From NCBI GenBank assembly GCA_027729865.1, contig JAQCBM010000003.1, positions 1 to 26,083 of the forward strand: DNA of 26,083 nt, in the 5' to 3' direction. The notes under the pieces are model-generated. The model was not told the DNA's origin and did not search any database. It saw only the letters and a list, made by a program, of their open reading frames with translations. This document shows positions 25,255-26,083 of this stretch, one piece after another. Position numbers and translations under genes: made by a program. Position 1 is the first letter of the stretch, and each line of letters opens with the position of its first letter. The DNA comes from Actinomycetota bacterium. Its GTDB lineage: Bacteria; Actinomycetota; Actinomycetes; S36-B12.

Positions 25255-26083
<829 letters not shown>

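Overview
The window looks like chromosomal DNA of an actinobacterium (Actinomycetota). GC is about 60% by eye, GTG starts are frequent, genes are packed with 1-4 bp overlaps, and the gene order (ppa / dacB / DUF2342 zincin - tilS - hpt - ftsH - folE - folP - folB - folK - DUF3180, then DUF2520 - panC - nadB - nadC - coaX - lysS, then clpC) is typical of that phylum. The exact order or genus cannot be told from the sequence. I found no tRNA, rRNA, CRISPR array, transposase or phage gene.

Layout. (1) Positions 1-124 hold the acidic C-terminus of an unidentified plus-strand gene, followed by a perfect hairpin (149-180). (2) Positions 212-2933, minus strand: inorganic pyrophosphatase, then a sulfur module of sulfide:quinone oxidoreductase, a TusE/DsrC-type protein with one terminal cysteine, and a DsrE-like protein. 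(3) Positions 3033-7986, plus strand: a PBP4-type D-Ala-D-Ala carboxypeptidase, a class I phosphomannose-isomerase-like cupin, a DUF2342 zinc protease, tilS and hpt, tightly coupled. (4) Positions 8060-13127, plus strand: ftsH, the folate genes folE-folP-folB-folK, a DUF3180 membrane protein and a 96-residue unknown. (5) Positions 13133-15209, minus strand: a MidA/NDUFAF7-like methyltransferase followed by a stand-alone NuoD paralogue. (6) Positions 15247-22385, plus strand: DUF2520 dehydrogenase, panC, nadB, nadC and coaX (CoA and NAD precursor synthesis), then lysS and an ArgA-type GNAT. (7) Positions 22398-25088, minus strand: phosphoenolpyruvate carboxylase. It meets argA at a hairpin that contains both stop codons. 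(8) From 25255: the first 276 codons of clpC, cut by the window end.

Most points of interest lie in the smaller modules. The methyltransferase/NuoD pair recalls the mammalian NDUFAF7-NDUFS2 methylation pair, and the target arginine is conserved in the NuoD paralogue. The sulfide oxidoreductase cluster looks like a sulfane-sulfur relay with no dsrAB in view, and a perfect CATACC-N6-GGTATG inverted repeat sits on its start codon. Several genes that begin transcription units have a TAnnnT box only 6-8 nt before the start codon and no clear Shine-Dalgarno, which suggests leaderless mRNAs. Most other genes are ordinary housekeeping genes with intact motifs.
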